From the NCBI GenBank assembly GCA_019155205.2, contig JAHNZQ020003146.1, positions 1,421,704-1,485,703 of the forward strand: DNA of 64,000 nt, in the 5' to 3' direction. Shown here one piece after another: positions 23,628-34,440 of this stretch (position 1 is its first letter; each line of letters begins with the position of its first letter). The translations under genes were made by a program, and so were the position numbers. Source of the DNA: Gracilaria vermiculophylla. Taxonomy: Eukaryota > Rhodophyta > Florideophyceae > Gracilariales > Gracilariaceae. The notes beneath the pieces are model-generated. The model did no database searches and was not told where the DNA came from. It saw only the letters and a list, made by a program, of their open reading frames with translations.

Positions 23628-24179
23628 TATGGAACTGTCAGCCCTCCTCTCGAGGTTGTAAAGCACAACGTCCGTCAGGAGTGTTTGTTGACTCCAAAGG
23701 TGCGTGTTCCTAAAGGTGGTCTCCGGTATCCACTGTCGCGAGCCGGGGGAATTCTTAAAGGAGATCCGCAAACACCAAGCGGGGGGGAGGTTCACTGGGC
23801 GGACAATGCTCGTACAGGCGGTGCTATGATGCGACCTCGGGATCGGCGGCTTAGAAACCCGATTTGATCGACGAGAGACTCCAACTGGAAAAGTGGATGA
23901 AGACTCAAGGGTGCTTGTCTTTATTTCACCAGAGGTGGAGCTCAACCGGCGGATTAAGTATGAAGCCGGGAGCCCTCCTCGGCCGGTCTCGCTACTGTAC
24001 TAATTACCTGCATAAATTATCTAAAATAAATAATAATTCTATCGTTCCTCAAGGATAATGTAGCGCACATGGGTGGGATAATGCATCACGTGGCCCAGCT
24101 AATAAAATACGAGCCCTCTTTAGGAATACTATACCATAAGGCCAAACCACCCTATTTCCTTAGGAGCCACTGTACTACA
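23628..24179 (-). repeat. 550-bp LTR-like repeat, copy 4
   Basis: Inverted copy of 552 bp, starting TATGGAACTGTCA and ending GGAGCCACTGTACTACA. It sits between two Tc1 elements without obvious target-site duplication. Confidence 0.75.
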
Positions 24180-25365
24180 AAACCGTTTCAAAAACAGATG
24201 ATCATCAATAACAACTCTTTACTGCACGACGCTTAATTGTTTATTTTGCAACCTTTCTGCTGCATAACGCTGATGCAACGTTTTGGCATCGAAATGAATT
24301 ATTTTACTACACTTGAAACTGTTATAGATTTCCAGCAATTTTTAATACAGTTTTTGGGTTCAAAAATTGTTTGAAATTGCCTTCCATGCGCATAAACCAT
24401 CCTCGCCAATAGTCCCCAAATGTTTTCAATTGGGTTCAAACTTGGTGAGCGCGCCGGCCACTCCAAAACCGATACTTCAAACTCCAGTAGCCAAATTTTG
24501 ATTTAAGACGCAGTGAGTATAGGCGCATTATCTTGTTGAACAATGAAATTTTCTTCATGAAAACATAATCCAAACGGTAGCAAATAATTGTATAGAACTT
24601 CTTGATATATTTCCGCATTCATGTTTGTTTCAATAAAGGCAATTTCCGTCAGACCTTTTTTAGAAATGCCTGCCCAAACCATTAAAGAGCCTCGATCGGA
24701 ATGCCTGGTTCAAAACTCATGGCGTTACTTACGAAGATCGTGCCAATATAATTTGTCGAAATCTGGTCCGTCCATATTGAATTTTTTTTCATCAGCAAAA
24801 ATCACATTTTCCCATTCTGTTTTCCAGTAGGCGTTTCCAGCACAAAAATCAATCCTCTTTTGCATGTGATGGTCTTGGAGAAAGAAAGCTTGTTTCATTT
24901 TTTTATTTTTAAATAAATTTGTGCTGTTTACCTACCTCCATATAGTTGATTTAGAAACGTTGAGATTGAAATTTTCTCCAATATTTTTGCTCGATACTTC
25001 TCCTTTACTAAATTACCTTTTTAATTTCTCTTTTATCTGCTGGGCTGAGCTTCTTCAGGGGTCCCAGGGATCGTTTTAATCCTTAAAGAGTCGGGGTTTT
25101 GAGAATAGTAGCAATTGTGCCCCTAGAACCCTTTAATGTTTTAGCGATAGCACTGTTAGAATGTTTTTCGGCGTTTAACTTAATGATTTGAAGCTGTTCT
25201 TGCTTGAAAATTGGAGGGCCTTAAGCCATTTTACTATAAGAAAGAAGGTGTACATATCTTTTTGAAACGATTGTACATAGACTCTGTGCAAAATCTTGTG
25301 TACAGTACAGTTTTGGCGCACTTTTGATGGGCAATGTGTTTTTGAAACGCATTGTACAACTGTTT
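24180..25365 (-). mobile_element. Tc1/mariner transposon, decayed copy
   Basis: Parallel copy of the element at 19868-21046. It starts CGTTTCAAAAACAGATGATC and ends TTTTTGAAACGCATTGTA. The transposase region carries many more stops; recognisable pieces include the NPIEN region and the GRPKKLS-like linker on the minus strand. Confidence 0.75.
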
Positions 25366-25958
25366 ACAAGAGCAGTGTATTAAAGTGGTGAAAAAAAAGG
25401 GAGAAACGACAAAGTATTGAGATAAGTAAAAGCGTTTGTTGTTTTGGATTTTAATTAGATTTCGCAGTCTCTTGTACGTTTTCTATCGCTATACGCAAAA
25501 CGGAAAAAGTTGGCGTTTTACAAAGCTGCACATGTACAACTGTTGTTTAGTTGAAGAAACAGAGTGTGATACAAAGCGTCTTTCTGAACCACAGATTGCG
25601 AGAATAAGAAAGAGGGCGGTGGCGTGATTCGGGTTTCGCGCACTGTAAGAAGATGCAAAAGACCGGAGGCAGTATGATGGGAAGCGTTGTGCGAGCGGCC
25701 TTTTATTGTGGGTACGGAATAAAGAACGTGAGTATTGTAGCGTGGGTAAGTACAAAGCACCACAAGGCGCTGCCGGCAGCGTGTGAGTCGTAGAATGCAC
25801 TGTGGTGGGCGCGTGGGGGCAAAGAGGTTTAGGCGGCGGGGTGGGGATGAGAATGGGCACTGAGAGGGTGCACAGCGACGGTGAAACGTGAAACACAGGC
25901 GGCCAAACGTGCACGACGTGGCGCGTAGCTATTGGCTCGCAGCGCAGCAGAGCGCCAA
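25366..25958. other. Region without a recognisable gene
   Basis: Transition from AT-rich repeats to the GC-richer Copia element. No gene family recognised. Confidence 0.4.
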
Positions 25959-26740
25959 TGAATGACCAGATGCTGGCCGCTCACTGGAACGGGCAACAGT
26001 ATCCACCCGTTCCCCCCGGCAGAGCAAAATAATGAAACGGCCGGTGGTTCCGTCCCGCCCGACTCTCCGGAGTCAAGCGGACGATCCTTTCACGGTAGCA
26101 TTGCTACCGATCTCCCCCGCCCGCTCTCCACCCCATTTCTGCGGACAACACCGCTGTGCGCACACCCTCGTTACATTGCATTCACTTCACCACCGCGCGC
26201 GCCTACCGACGCCTCTTACGCGGCGACAGCGCCACTCCGCGCGTTGCAACCACCGCCGCAGCAGTCGTTTCATTCGCGTTCCCGCACCGTCGCCGCGCAC
26301 TCACCACTGTGAGCACCGTGTGCCGCCATCGCGCTTGGGACATTCCGCCGCCGCAAACTCGTGCGTGCCGCACCGCCGCCCACGCGTCGCGCTAAAGCGG
26401 GCTGCAACTACACTGCACCCGACGCTACTCTGCGTCTTTGGATTACCACTACCACTCGGATCGTGCCGCTCGCCAACTACCGTCGCGCACTTTTCAACTT
26501 TGCCTACGCGCACCCCGCGCGACGACCCGACAACGTGCCTCCACTGCTTACGTTACTGCAGTTGGAGTGGAAAGTCCCGCCTCACCTACAAAAAGACTGC
26601 GTAGTGAGTTGTGGTTTATCTGTGGCGAAGTTGCACCGGCATCCCTACACGGGCCCCTGAAGAAGGGAACTACTCCAGGCCCAAGGTGCGATTTGTTATA
26701 GGTAATCGACACTGAAGTAAGGGTTGGTCCTGCCGCCTAG
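25959..26740 (+). repeat. 5' LTR of the Copia element
   Basis: It begins TGAATGACCAGATGCTGGCC. The first 135 or so bases align with 31388-31515, sharing GAACGGGCAACAGTA-like and GAGTSAAGCGGACGAT-like blocks. It ends near 26740, where TAGTATCAGAAAGC could be the primer-binding site by analogy with ATCAGA-type initiator-Met sites of Copia elements. The right end is inferred. Confidence 0.6.
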
Positions 26741-26947
26741 TGTGTAGTATCAGAAAGCATCTAACCACCGCGCACCACTTAGGCCTGTAGTATTATTTAT
26801 TGAAGAAGTTGGCGAAGAAGAAGGATCCCTTCACCGGTAGGGGACTGGCGAAGACCTTCATCACCTGTCGAATCCCTCTCGCGTTGAATATACTCCGCGA
26901 TGGAAGGAGCTGGCTAGCCCGAGTCGAAACGCATCCCTCTGTTCACA

Positions 26948-28585
26948 GGTGCCGCCGATTACTATACTTGTCGTATCTATATCCGGGACTACATGCATTC
27001 CTTGCAATCCCTTTTCGTTCGGACAGAACCTCGGCCAGAGGATGGTACCGCACATGCTCGCCGACGTTGGGATGATGCCGACCGTAAGGCACGATCTGCT
27101 ATTGTGCAAAACCTTGGCACCCAATCTATCGTCGCTGTCTCGGAACTACTTGAACGTGAGTCCTCTTCCGCTCTGGAGGTATGGACTAAGCTTGAGGCTA
27201 TGTACAAGAAGAACAAAATTCAGTCCAAAATGAACTTGAGACAGAAGTTGACCACATTTCTATTCAAGGATGCTGATGATATCCAGAATCACCTCCTGGA
27301 AATGGAAACTACGTTCCTCGAATGGGCCAGACTTGGTGATCCGTTAACCGACCGCAAGCGAACCGCAACTCTATTGCGAACATTACCGGACTCCCGTATG
27401 GCAATTGCATTAATGGCGGACGCGAACAACATGGCGTACGATCAAGTTGTCTCCTTGGTACGTTCCGAAATGGACCGTCGAACACATCGATCAACGGCTT
27501 TGCAATCAAAGCGTACTGATGCGAAGAAGGATCACACACATCCCTACTCTGCTGCAAAAAAGTCAAGTACAAACCGGAAACCACGTTCACGGAAAAACAG
27601 AAAGGGTGTCGAATGCTGGAACTGCGGACGAATTGGCCATATTCGCTCCGAATGTTGATCTCGCAACAAGAACAACAATCACAAACATGCATCCAATCAA
27701 AATGGTAGTCGTTCAAGAGGAAGAGGTCAAAATCGCAAGAACTCTTCCAATAAGAACTGGGACTCACGAAGTGGTTCTAAAAACAGTGGTCAAAACCATA
27801 ACCAGCGGAACAACAGCAACCGCGACAACAACGACCGTGAAGACGGTACACCACGGGGCTTCGTTGCAATAGCCCGTGCCAAGCTTTCACACAAAAAAAA
27901 CGACAACACCTGGTTGGACTCCGGTGCAACACATGTCTTTGTTAGAGACAAAAACATATTCTCGGGGTACCGATCCATCACAAGTCAAACTGTTCGAACT
28001 TGTGATCAAATATCAGAGATCATCGGAGAAGGCACAATTACACTACCAGTAGGAAACAGAATAATACTTCCGGCCAAGCACATGCCCTCCTTTGACTTTA
28101 ACTTAATCTCTTTATCGGTGCTAACGAAGCACACACAAGTGGAATTCTCAAACGGCTCGCATGGACCAGGGTTTGTAATTAAAGACCCAACCAACAGCCG
28201 AGAGCTTTACCGGTCTACACCAAGGGACGGGCTTTACCCATTGCCGAGCCCTATACCATCTGGAGGACCTCCACACGCACAAGCAGCTTTGTACGCACCA
28301 GGGAACACAGCCAAAGACTGGCACGAAAAACTTGGACACCTTGGCAAAGAGAAGCTGTTACTCACTGGGGAACAATGCGACGGAGTACCTCGTCTATCTA
28401 CCCCAGAAGTGGAAAACATCTTCGGTCCGCCATGCATGGACGTTGAAACCAAGCGTGCCCCACTTCGAACTTCAACATCGGTTGCTTCACACCCTTTGGA
28501 ACTCACCCACACGGACCTCACAGGGCCTATCAACCCTCCGTCTCTACAAGGATCTAAATATATTCAGGGTCCTTCTGGACGATAA
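26948..28585 (+). pseudogene. Copia gag-protease-integrase frame with one TGA
   Basis: Gag runs in frame from at least 26948 (YYTCRIYIRDYMHSL) through a UBN2-like segment (ALEVWTKLEAMYKKNKI, LLEMETTFLEWARLGD, TLLRTLPDS). It ends in an intact CCHC knuckle, CWNCGRIGHIRSEC. A TGA at 27656-27658 follows at once. The same frame then continues through a basic Asn/Gly-rich linker to the protease (WLDSGATHVF, active DSG), the pre-integrase motif (WHEKLGHLG) and the first integrase Asp (LTHTDLTGP). It could be a readthrough arrangement or simply one stop mutation. The frame is lost at about 28570. Confidence 0.85.
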
Positions 28586-29747
28586 CACACGGTTTTGCTC
28601 ATTTTACTTCTAGAGCTCAAAGCCCCAATTATTTGAATGCATTAGATGGTACAAGGCTCGCGCGGAAAATGAAATATCGCCTAACCACGTTTACCGCGTT
28701 CTCCTTGACAGGGCGGGTGAGAACCGATCCGACGAATTCGTCCAATGGGCATTGGAAAATGGAATGGTGTTAGAGTATAGTCCACCCTACGCCCATCAAT
28801 CCAACGGGGCTGCTGAGAAAATCATCCAGGACTTGTAAAAGATGGCTCGCACCCTCCTATATGCTTCTCAACTCCCATTAACTCTCTGGCAGGAAGCAAT
28901 CTCACACGCAAAATACATACGAAACCGTTTGCCCAATTCTCGTGTAGGAATAAAAGTTACATTCACACTTTGGTTTGGAAATAGGCCGGACTTCACGAAC
29001 ATACTCAAATTCGGACAAAAGGAACACGCGTTTATCTACCGATCCAAAACTATCCCAAACAAGCAACTTCTCCCTCGAGCCGTGCTCAGATACTTTGTCG
29101 GAATGCAAAGTCCGCGTACGCTACTACGGATCTTCGTTCCGTCCTTCGGGAAAATAATTCACTATCGCCAAAGGGACTTCAAGGTTTTAAGGAAATCTCT
29201 TCCCGCCATTAACGAGCTCATCGATTTCTCTTCTCTTCACCGGCATGAAGCCGAGAAAGAGATGGAAGAGGACGACGAAGAGCATTTGGACGCCTCATTA
29301 GCTCTCTTTATGGTCGCTCAATCACGCACCAAAGAACTAGGCCAGGGCAACAGGGTCCCTAGGAATTTTGAGGAAGCTAGACCAATGCCTGAATGGGCCG
29401 AAGCCATTGACAGAGAGTACAACGCTCTAATAAATAGAGAAATATGGGCACTTGGGGATAGGAAGCCAGGGATGAATCCTCTCCCGTTCCTCTGGACCTT
29501 TCTGGCAAAGCATCCGAGCACCAATCCGTCAAGCGTTCTGCCAAAAGCCCGCTGCGTTATTCGTGGCGATATGCAACGCCCATATCTAGTCTTTGATCCG
29601 GATAATCTCTACGCGCCTGTGGCACGTCTGGAAACCATTCAGTTTGCCATTGCCAAGGCAGCGGCACAAGGACTACGTATGGAATCTATGGACATCAGTG
29701 TAGTGCAACGCCCCGTCGAGGGTCTACCGCATCAGCGGACGTCATAA
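28586..29747 (+). pseudogene. Copia integrase C-terminal part and RT start
   Basis: After a frameshift the integrase core continues (RAGENRSDEFVQWALENGMV, SPPYAHQSNGAAEKI) with stops, then the 301-codon stretch 28842-29747. The second-Asp motif is altered. RT starts with PEWAEAIDREYNALINREIW and KARCVIRGDMQ, and the palm with LYAPVARLETIQFAIAKAA and MESMDIS, where the frame breaks before the N gap. Confidence 0.8.
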
Positions 29748-29823
29748 GTATTTCATCCGCTCCCGGCTGCCACAACCGTGGTTATGAGGAGTATTAGCTT
29801 CACTAGCCCCATTTGGGGGTGTC

Positions 29824-29923
29824 NNNNNNNNNNNNNNNNNNNNNNNNNNNNNNNNNNNNNNNNNNNNNNNNNNNNNNNNNNNNNNNNNNNNNNNNNNNNN
29901 NNNNNNNNNNNNNNNNNNNNNNN
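29824..29923. other. Assembly gap (100 N)
   Basis: 100 N inside the RT domain of the Copia element. Since RT is nearly continuous on both sides, the true gap may be small. Confidence 0.99.
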
Positions 29924-30073
29924 ACGCATACCTCTATGGCGACTTAGAGGAACCTCTTATTATGGAACGACCACAGAATGCGTCTGATTCATCCTACATC
30001 CCTGAAAAGGTTTGCCTACTAAAGAAGTCTATCTAAGGGGGAACGACAGGCTGGTCAAGTATGGGGCTCCCAC

Positions 30074-31155
30074 TTGCACCAGGAATTACTTGGACATGGT
30101 TTCAAACAGTCCAGTACTGACAGCCGCTTATACATGTACAAATCTACGAGTGGAACATTGTCCCTCGTTGTGGTTATAGATGACATATTGATGTTGTCTA
30201 ATTCACTCTCTCTACTCAAGGACTTCAACGAAGAGATGAAGAAATTGTTTCAAGTGGAACTACTAGGTGAAGCGAAGTCCTTCGTAGGGCTTGAAATTGA
30301 ACGGAGTAGGAATGGTATTAAGGTCCAGCAATCGAGGTACGTTGATAAGATGTTGAGAGAGTATGGGCACTCCAACTCTAACTGTGCTGGGACGCCATTG
30401 CCTTCTCCATGTGACTTGAGCAGTCGTTGCGAAAATGAGAAGAGTATGTCGCCTTCGCGTCACGGTTGCTACCGAACGATGGTACGAGACTTGATGTGCC
30501 TGGCTGTTTCTTCACGTCTAGACATCATGTTTGCAGCTTCAATGCCGGCAAGACAGGTTTACGACCCATGCATAAGGCACATGGGTTTAGCCAAGAGAGA
30601 GATAAGGAACCTAAAGGCTACGAAGGGTATTTGTTTGTTCTTTTCCTCTGACGTATCGGCGCCAATGGAAGCATATTGTGATGCACACTGGGCCGGTTGT
30701 CGTGAGACAAGAAGGTCTACGACTGGCGTATTGATCAAGGTGAATGAAGCACCGATCATGTGGACGACTAAGAAGCAAACGTTGATTGCGTTGTTTTCAG
30801 GAAAAGCTGAGTACATTGCGCTCTCCTATTGTTGTAAGATGTCAACTTGGCTGCGAAGATTGTTCTTTGAAATGCGCACAGATGAAGTGGTACGTAAATG
30901 TGAACCTAAGATGTACCCAATTGCAATGTATTGCGATAGTACAACAGCAGCATCTAGTGCTGCAAAGTCAAAGACTACTGAAAGGAACAAACATAATGCA
31001 CTGAAGTACGACCTTGTCAAAAAATTAAAAAAAAAAAGGCGTTGTGCAATTGAATAACATAAACACGAGTTTGCAACCCGCAGATGTGTTGATAAAAGCT
31101 TTGAAAGCTGATGAGCTTGAAAAATACCGTCTGCTTTGCGGCTTGAGAGCTTGAA
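30074..31155 (+). pseudogene. Copia RT C-terminal part and RNase H
   Basis: A 327-codon open stretch. LVVVIDDILMLSNS is the YVDD box with the Tyr and Val altered. FVGLEIERSRNGIKVQQSRY is the RT thumb region. RNase H shows YCDAHWAGCRETRRSTTG, ALFSGKAEYIALSYC and MYCDSTTAAS. The last residues continue in another frame (INTSLQPADVLIKAL, ending KYRLLCGL) to about 31155. Confidence 0.85.
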
Positions 31156-31387
31156 TTTTTTGTACTAACTATAGTTGTTTTTGTGCATTGCTATGCGTTT
31201 CACAGATTTTTGTTTTGGGTGTATCCTTTTGTTTTGAAGTTGTTTTGAGCGCTATACGTTTTGCTCATGTCATGAGTTTTGTCCCAAAGGGTTTTATGAC
31301 GGCAAAGGTTTTTTACGGTAGACGCTACGTTGAGTATTGTAGTTGGTACGCAACACATGCTTTAGTTAATATGTTTGCGAGGGACGG

Positions 31388-31515
31388 TGAATGGCCAGAT
31401 GCTGGCCGCTCACGAGAACGGGCAACAGTAAGCACCCGTTGCACGCGACAGTGCAAAATAAAGAAACGGGCGGCGGTTCGGTGGCGCGCGACTGTCCGGA
31501 GTGAAGCGGACGATG
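31388..31515 (+). repeat. 3' LTR start of the Copia element (truncated)
   Basis: It begins TGAATGGCCAGATGCTGGCC, preceded by the purine stretch GCGAGGGACGG. Similarity to the 5' LTR stops near 31515, where the GC-rich gene island starts. The 3' LTR is therefore truncated or has been replaced. Confidence 0.6.
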
Positions 31516-32397
31516 GTTTGAGCCAAGTGGCAAATTGGGCACGCACGCCGTGCACCCGTCGTACAGCGGGAGCGCAGGGGTGGCGCGGGATGGCAGCCCT
31601 TTTTTTTCGCTAAAATTTTGATGCGCGTGGATTGTTTGCGCGTCGGCGACTGCGTTGGTGCGGGTGGTGTGGAGGACGGGGGGCGTTTTGCAGCACAGCC
31701 GATGCGGACGTGCAAGCGCACAGTTGAAGGTTGGCAGCTGAGGTGCGATGGGCGGGCTGGCAGTGTAAGGGGCGCGAGCGGGACACGTGTATAGTTGTTC
31801 AGATGAAGGGCGGCGTGTTGGACGCAGTAGCGGCGGGAGGCGCACACGGCGCGTGTGCGCAGCTGCTGGGGTGATGGTTGGTGCGGGCGCAGGGCGACGT
31901 GGGGCTGCACACGTGCAAGTGCGCAGATAGCTGGTAGGCAGCAGTGCAGCTACAGGTGCTGCACGCACGCGGGACAGACTGGGAGGTGCGGCGCACTTGA
32001 ATGCGGGCGAGAACGGGCGCATGGCGGGGCGCGTTGCGGCGCAAGTGAGACAAGAGAGCGCATGCAGAGAGGTGTGCATGCACGAGCTGCGCGCGACTGA
32101 GCGCCGGCTCAACACGCGCTGCGCTGGCGCACGAAGAGGGCTGGCGCAGAGGGGGGCCCGAGGGGGGGGGGGGGGGGGGGGGCTCGGCGGCGCCGACACA
32201 CGGTGCGCGTGGGGCGAGAGCGCACGGCGCACGGTGCAGCGCGGCGAAGAGCGCGCCGCGCGGCGCACAACAACGCGCAGGCGCGCGGGCGGTTTGCGCA
32301 CGGGGCAACAACAAACAACGGGCGCGCGCCCGAGGGGCGCGCGCGGGGGGGGGTTTTACTGCGAGAGGGGGGGGGGCGCGCGCGCGCGCGCGCGCGC
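31516..32397. other. GC-rich region without a recognisable gene
   Basis: Boundary of the gene island. It contains a 21-base G run (32162-32182) and an alternating CG tract (about 32377-32396) next to the metallothionein stop codon. Long open frames exist on both strands but are low-complexity products of high GC, and I recognise none. Confidence 0.5.
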
Positions 32398-32484
32398 TCA
32401 GCAGGAGCAGCCCTTCTTGCACGAGCAGTTGGTGCACTTGCAGCTGGCGCCGCACTTGCAGTCACATCCGTTGGTGCTCTTCAT
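32398..32484 (-). CDS. Metallothionein-like peptide
   Basis: A 28-residue peptide starting MKSTNGCDCKCGASCKC with nine Cys at positions 7, 9, 11, 15, 17, 20, 22, 26 and 28. It has mostly CxC spacing, no aromatic residues and many Lys/Ser. This is the signature of a single-domain metallothionein, a cytosolic chelator of Cu, Zn or Cd ions. CKCTNCSCKKGCSC closely resembles segments of animal and fungal metallothioneins. The ATG at 32484 is the first after a TATA box 120 bp upstream (32604-32611). It is transcribed divergently from the Rieske gene with 262 bp between the start codons, so the two may share a promoter. It is too short for domain statistics, but the Cys pattern makes chance unlikely. 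Confidence 0.75.
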   Translation of the reverse strand: MKSTNGCDCKCGASCKCTNCSCKKGCSC

Positions 32485-32603
32485 GGTGGCGGCGGGGTTC
32501 GGCGGCGGTGGTGGGCGGCGCTGGGCGGGGTGCGGCGGCGGCGGTGGGCGGCGAGGTGGGACGGCGAAGGGGGGCGCGAGGGAGGGCGGGCGGAGGGGGC
32601 GCA

Positions 32604-32611
32604 TTTTTATA
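32604..32611 (-). promoter_or_regulatory. TATA box of the metallothionein gene
   Basis: TATAAAAA on the minus strand in an otherwise GC-only neighbourhood, 120 bp upstream of the ATG. It predicts a transcription start about 30 bp further down and a short 5' leader. Confidence 0.6.
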
Positions 32612-32746
32612 GCGAAAGCGCGGCAGGCGGCGCGCGAGCTCGCGCGCGCGCGTGGCCACGTGCCGCGCGCCCATTGCACGCGCGCCGCACGCAAGAAGCG
32701 CGCCGCTTGGCGCGCGCGGCTCGCGCGCGTGCGCGCACGCGCCGCC

Positions 32747-33550
32747 ATGGGCACGCGCGGCGACGACGACGGCGGCGGCGGCGGCGGCGGCGGCGGCGAC
32801 TGCGCGACCAGCGGCGCGCTGAGCGGCGACGGCGGCGCCACGCGTGGCGTGGGCGGCGGCGGCGGCGGCGACGGCGCGACCAGCGGCGCGCTGAGCGGCG
32901 GCGGCAGCGGCGGCGGCAGCGGCAGCGGCAGCGGCAGCGGCGGGGGCAGCGGCAGCGGCGGGGGCAGCGGCGAGGGCAGCGGCAGCGGCGAGGGCAGCGA
33001 CGACGAGGGCGGCGAGTGGACGTGCGTGGGGCCGGCGCGCACGTACGGCGAGGGCGGCACGACGATCTGCGTGCGCGGGCGCGCGGTGGCGGTGGTGCGC
33101 GCGGGCGCGCGCTGGTTCTGCCTGGACGCGGCGTGCTACCACGCGGGCGGGCCGCTGGGCGGCGGCGCGCTGCAGCGCGCCGGCGCGCGCCTGTGCCTGC
33201 GCTGCCCGTGGCACGCGTTCCTGGTGGCCGTGGACGACGGCCACGCGCTGTACCTCGACCGCGCGCGCCGCTACGTCTCGCGCGGCGCGCGCCAGCGCAC
33301 GCACGCCGTGCGCGTGCGCCGCCGCGCCGTGTACGTGCGCCTGCGCGAGCGCCCGCCGCCGCTGCAGAGCGACGCCTTCGCCACCGCGCTGCGCCACGGC
33401 CCCGCGCCCGCCCTCGCCGCGCGTGTCACCCGCGTGTTCCCCGCGCCCTTAAGCGCCGCGCCGCCCGCCGCCGCCGCCCGCCGCCGCGCCCCTCCCCCAC
33501 CGCCGCCGCGCCCCCCGTCGCCGCCCCCCCCCGATGCTGCTCACCCGTAA
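32747..33550 (+). CDS. RFESD-type Rieske [2Fe-2S] protein
   Basis: 267 residues. The ATG lies in a perfect Kozak context (GCCGCCATGG). Residues 1-88 are an Asp/Gly/Ser low-complexity tail. Residues 90-200 form a Rieske domain with both cluster motifs: Cys130/His132 in ACYHAGGPL and Cys153/His156 in CPWHAF. This is the C-x-H...C-x2-H set that binds a [2Fe-2S] cluster. The following ALYLD, RQRTHAVRVRRRAVYVRL and LQSDAFA match soluble RFESD-like Rieske ferredoxins rather than respiratory or oxygenase forms. The C-terminus is Pro/Ala-rich. The role would be electron transfer; the partner is unknown. It is divergent from the metallothionein. The C-terminal end could be altered by an unseen intron, because open low-complexity sequence continues in another frame to 33803. 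Confidence 0.8.
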   Translation: MGTRGDDDGGGGGGGGGDCATSGALSGDGGATRGVGGGGGGDGATSGALSGGGSGGGSGSGSGSGGGSGSGGGSGEGSGSGEGSDDEGGEWTCVGPARTYGEGGTTICVRGRAVAVVRAGARWFCLDAACYHAGGPLGGGALQRAGARLCLRCPWHAFLVAVDDGHALYLDRARRYVSRGARQRTHAVRVRRRAVYVRLRERPPPLQSDAFATALRHGPAPALAARVTRVFPAPLSAAPPAAAARRRAPPPPPPRPPSPPPPDAAHP

Positions 33551-34309
33551 CACCCCCGCCACCCCCGCCACCCCCGCCGCGCGCCCCCCCCGCGTCCTCG
33601 CCTCGCTCCCGCCCCCCCTGCCCAGGAAGCGCCGCCCGCGCCCGCGCCCGCGCCTCCCGCGCCCGCTCGTCCGCAACCTCTTCCTCGAGCTCTTCCGCTC
33701 CGAGCCGCTCCCCCCCCGCACCCCGCCCGCCTCCCCGCTCTCCGACCGCCGCCACCGCCACTGGCCCCCGCCCTCCCCTTCCCCGCCCGCCAGTCCCCCG
33801 TAAAACACGCTCCCTTTTCCCATTGCCGCCCAGCGCCGCCCCACCGCGCTTTGCTCTTGCCTAGCCTCCCCCCTCGCTCACGCCTGCTGCTGCCGCCGCC
33901 GCCGCCGAGGCCGCCGCCGCCGCGCGCGCCCAGTCAGTGCGGCGCGCACGGCCACGCCGCCGCGCCCTGGTGCGCCAGCAGCAAACGCGCCGTTGCGCGC
34001 CCGCTTGCCCACCGCCGGTGAGCGCCGCACCCGCGCCTTGGCGCCGCTGCCGTCTGTCGTCTGCTTTTGTTGTTTGTTTCAACGTTTTATGTGCAAAGCT
34101 TTGTGCCAACTCGAAAAAAAAAAATCCAAGTGGCGCCGCACTGCACCGCCCCATGCAGCGCGCTGCTGCAGCGCCCCATCAGCTGCAGCGCCCGCAGCGC
34201 CGCAGCGCCCGCCCCAGCCACCAGCGCAAACAGCACTGCGTGCGCAGCTGTGCGCCCGCGCTCCTTCGCGCCCTCCGCCCCCGCCGCCCCCGCCGCTCCG
34301 CGCCTCGCC
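33551..34309. other. Intergenic region between the Rieske and ARID genes
   Basis: C-rich on the plus strand up to about 33800, then mixed. A short A run lies around 34114-34124. It holds the 3' end of the Rieske gene and the 5' leader of the ARID gene. No further gene is supported. Confidence 0.5.
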
Positions 34310-34409
34310 ATGAGCGCCGCAGCACAGGCGCGCCCTCCAACGCCCGCCGCCGACCGCCCACCCGCCCAACCGTCTGCCGCTCCGCCCGCCCCTCCCGCCA
34401 ACCACCAGC

Positions 34410-34440
<31 letters not shown>

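Larger units (their letters stand above)
25959..31515 (+). mobile_element. Ty1/Copia retrotransposon with two LTR segments
   Basis: Plus-strand element with gag, protease, integrase, RT and RNase H in Copia order. Both ends carry TGAATGRCCAGATGCTGGCCGC-like starts (25959 and 31388), which gives the LTR starts. The body has few stops or shifts and contains a 100-N gap in RT. It is the youngest-looking large element after Gypsy C. Confidence 0.85.

Noticed and set aside
33534..33803. 89-codon continuation of the Rieske gene in another frame (VRNLFLELFRSE)
   Set aside because: No convincing splice pair links it in frame, and most of it is Pro/Arg low complexity. Kept only as a note on the Rieske entry.
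32203..33864. 553-codon plus-strand frame over the Rieske gene
   Set aside because: Mostly Arg runs arising from reading Gly/Ser codons in another frame. The Rieske motifs are in the neighbouring frame.
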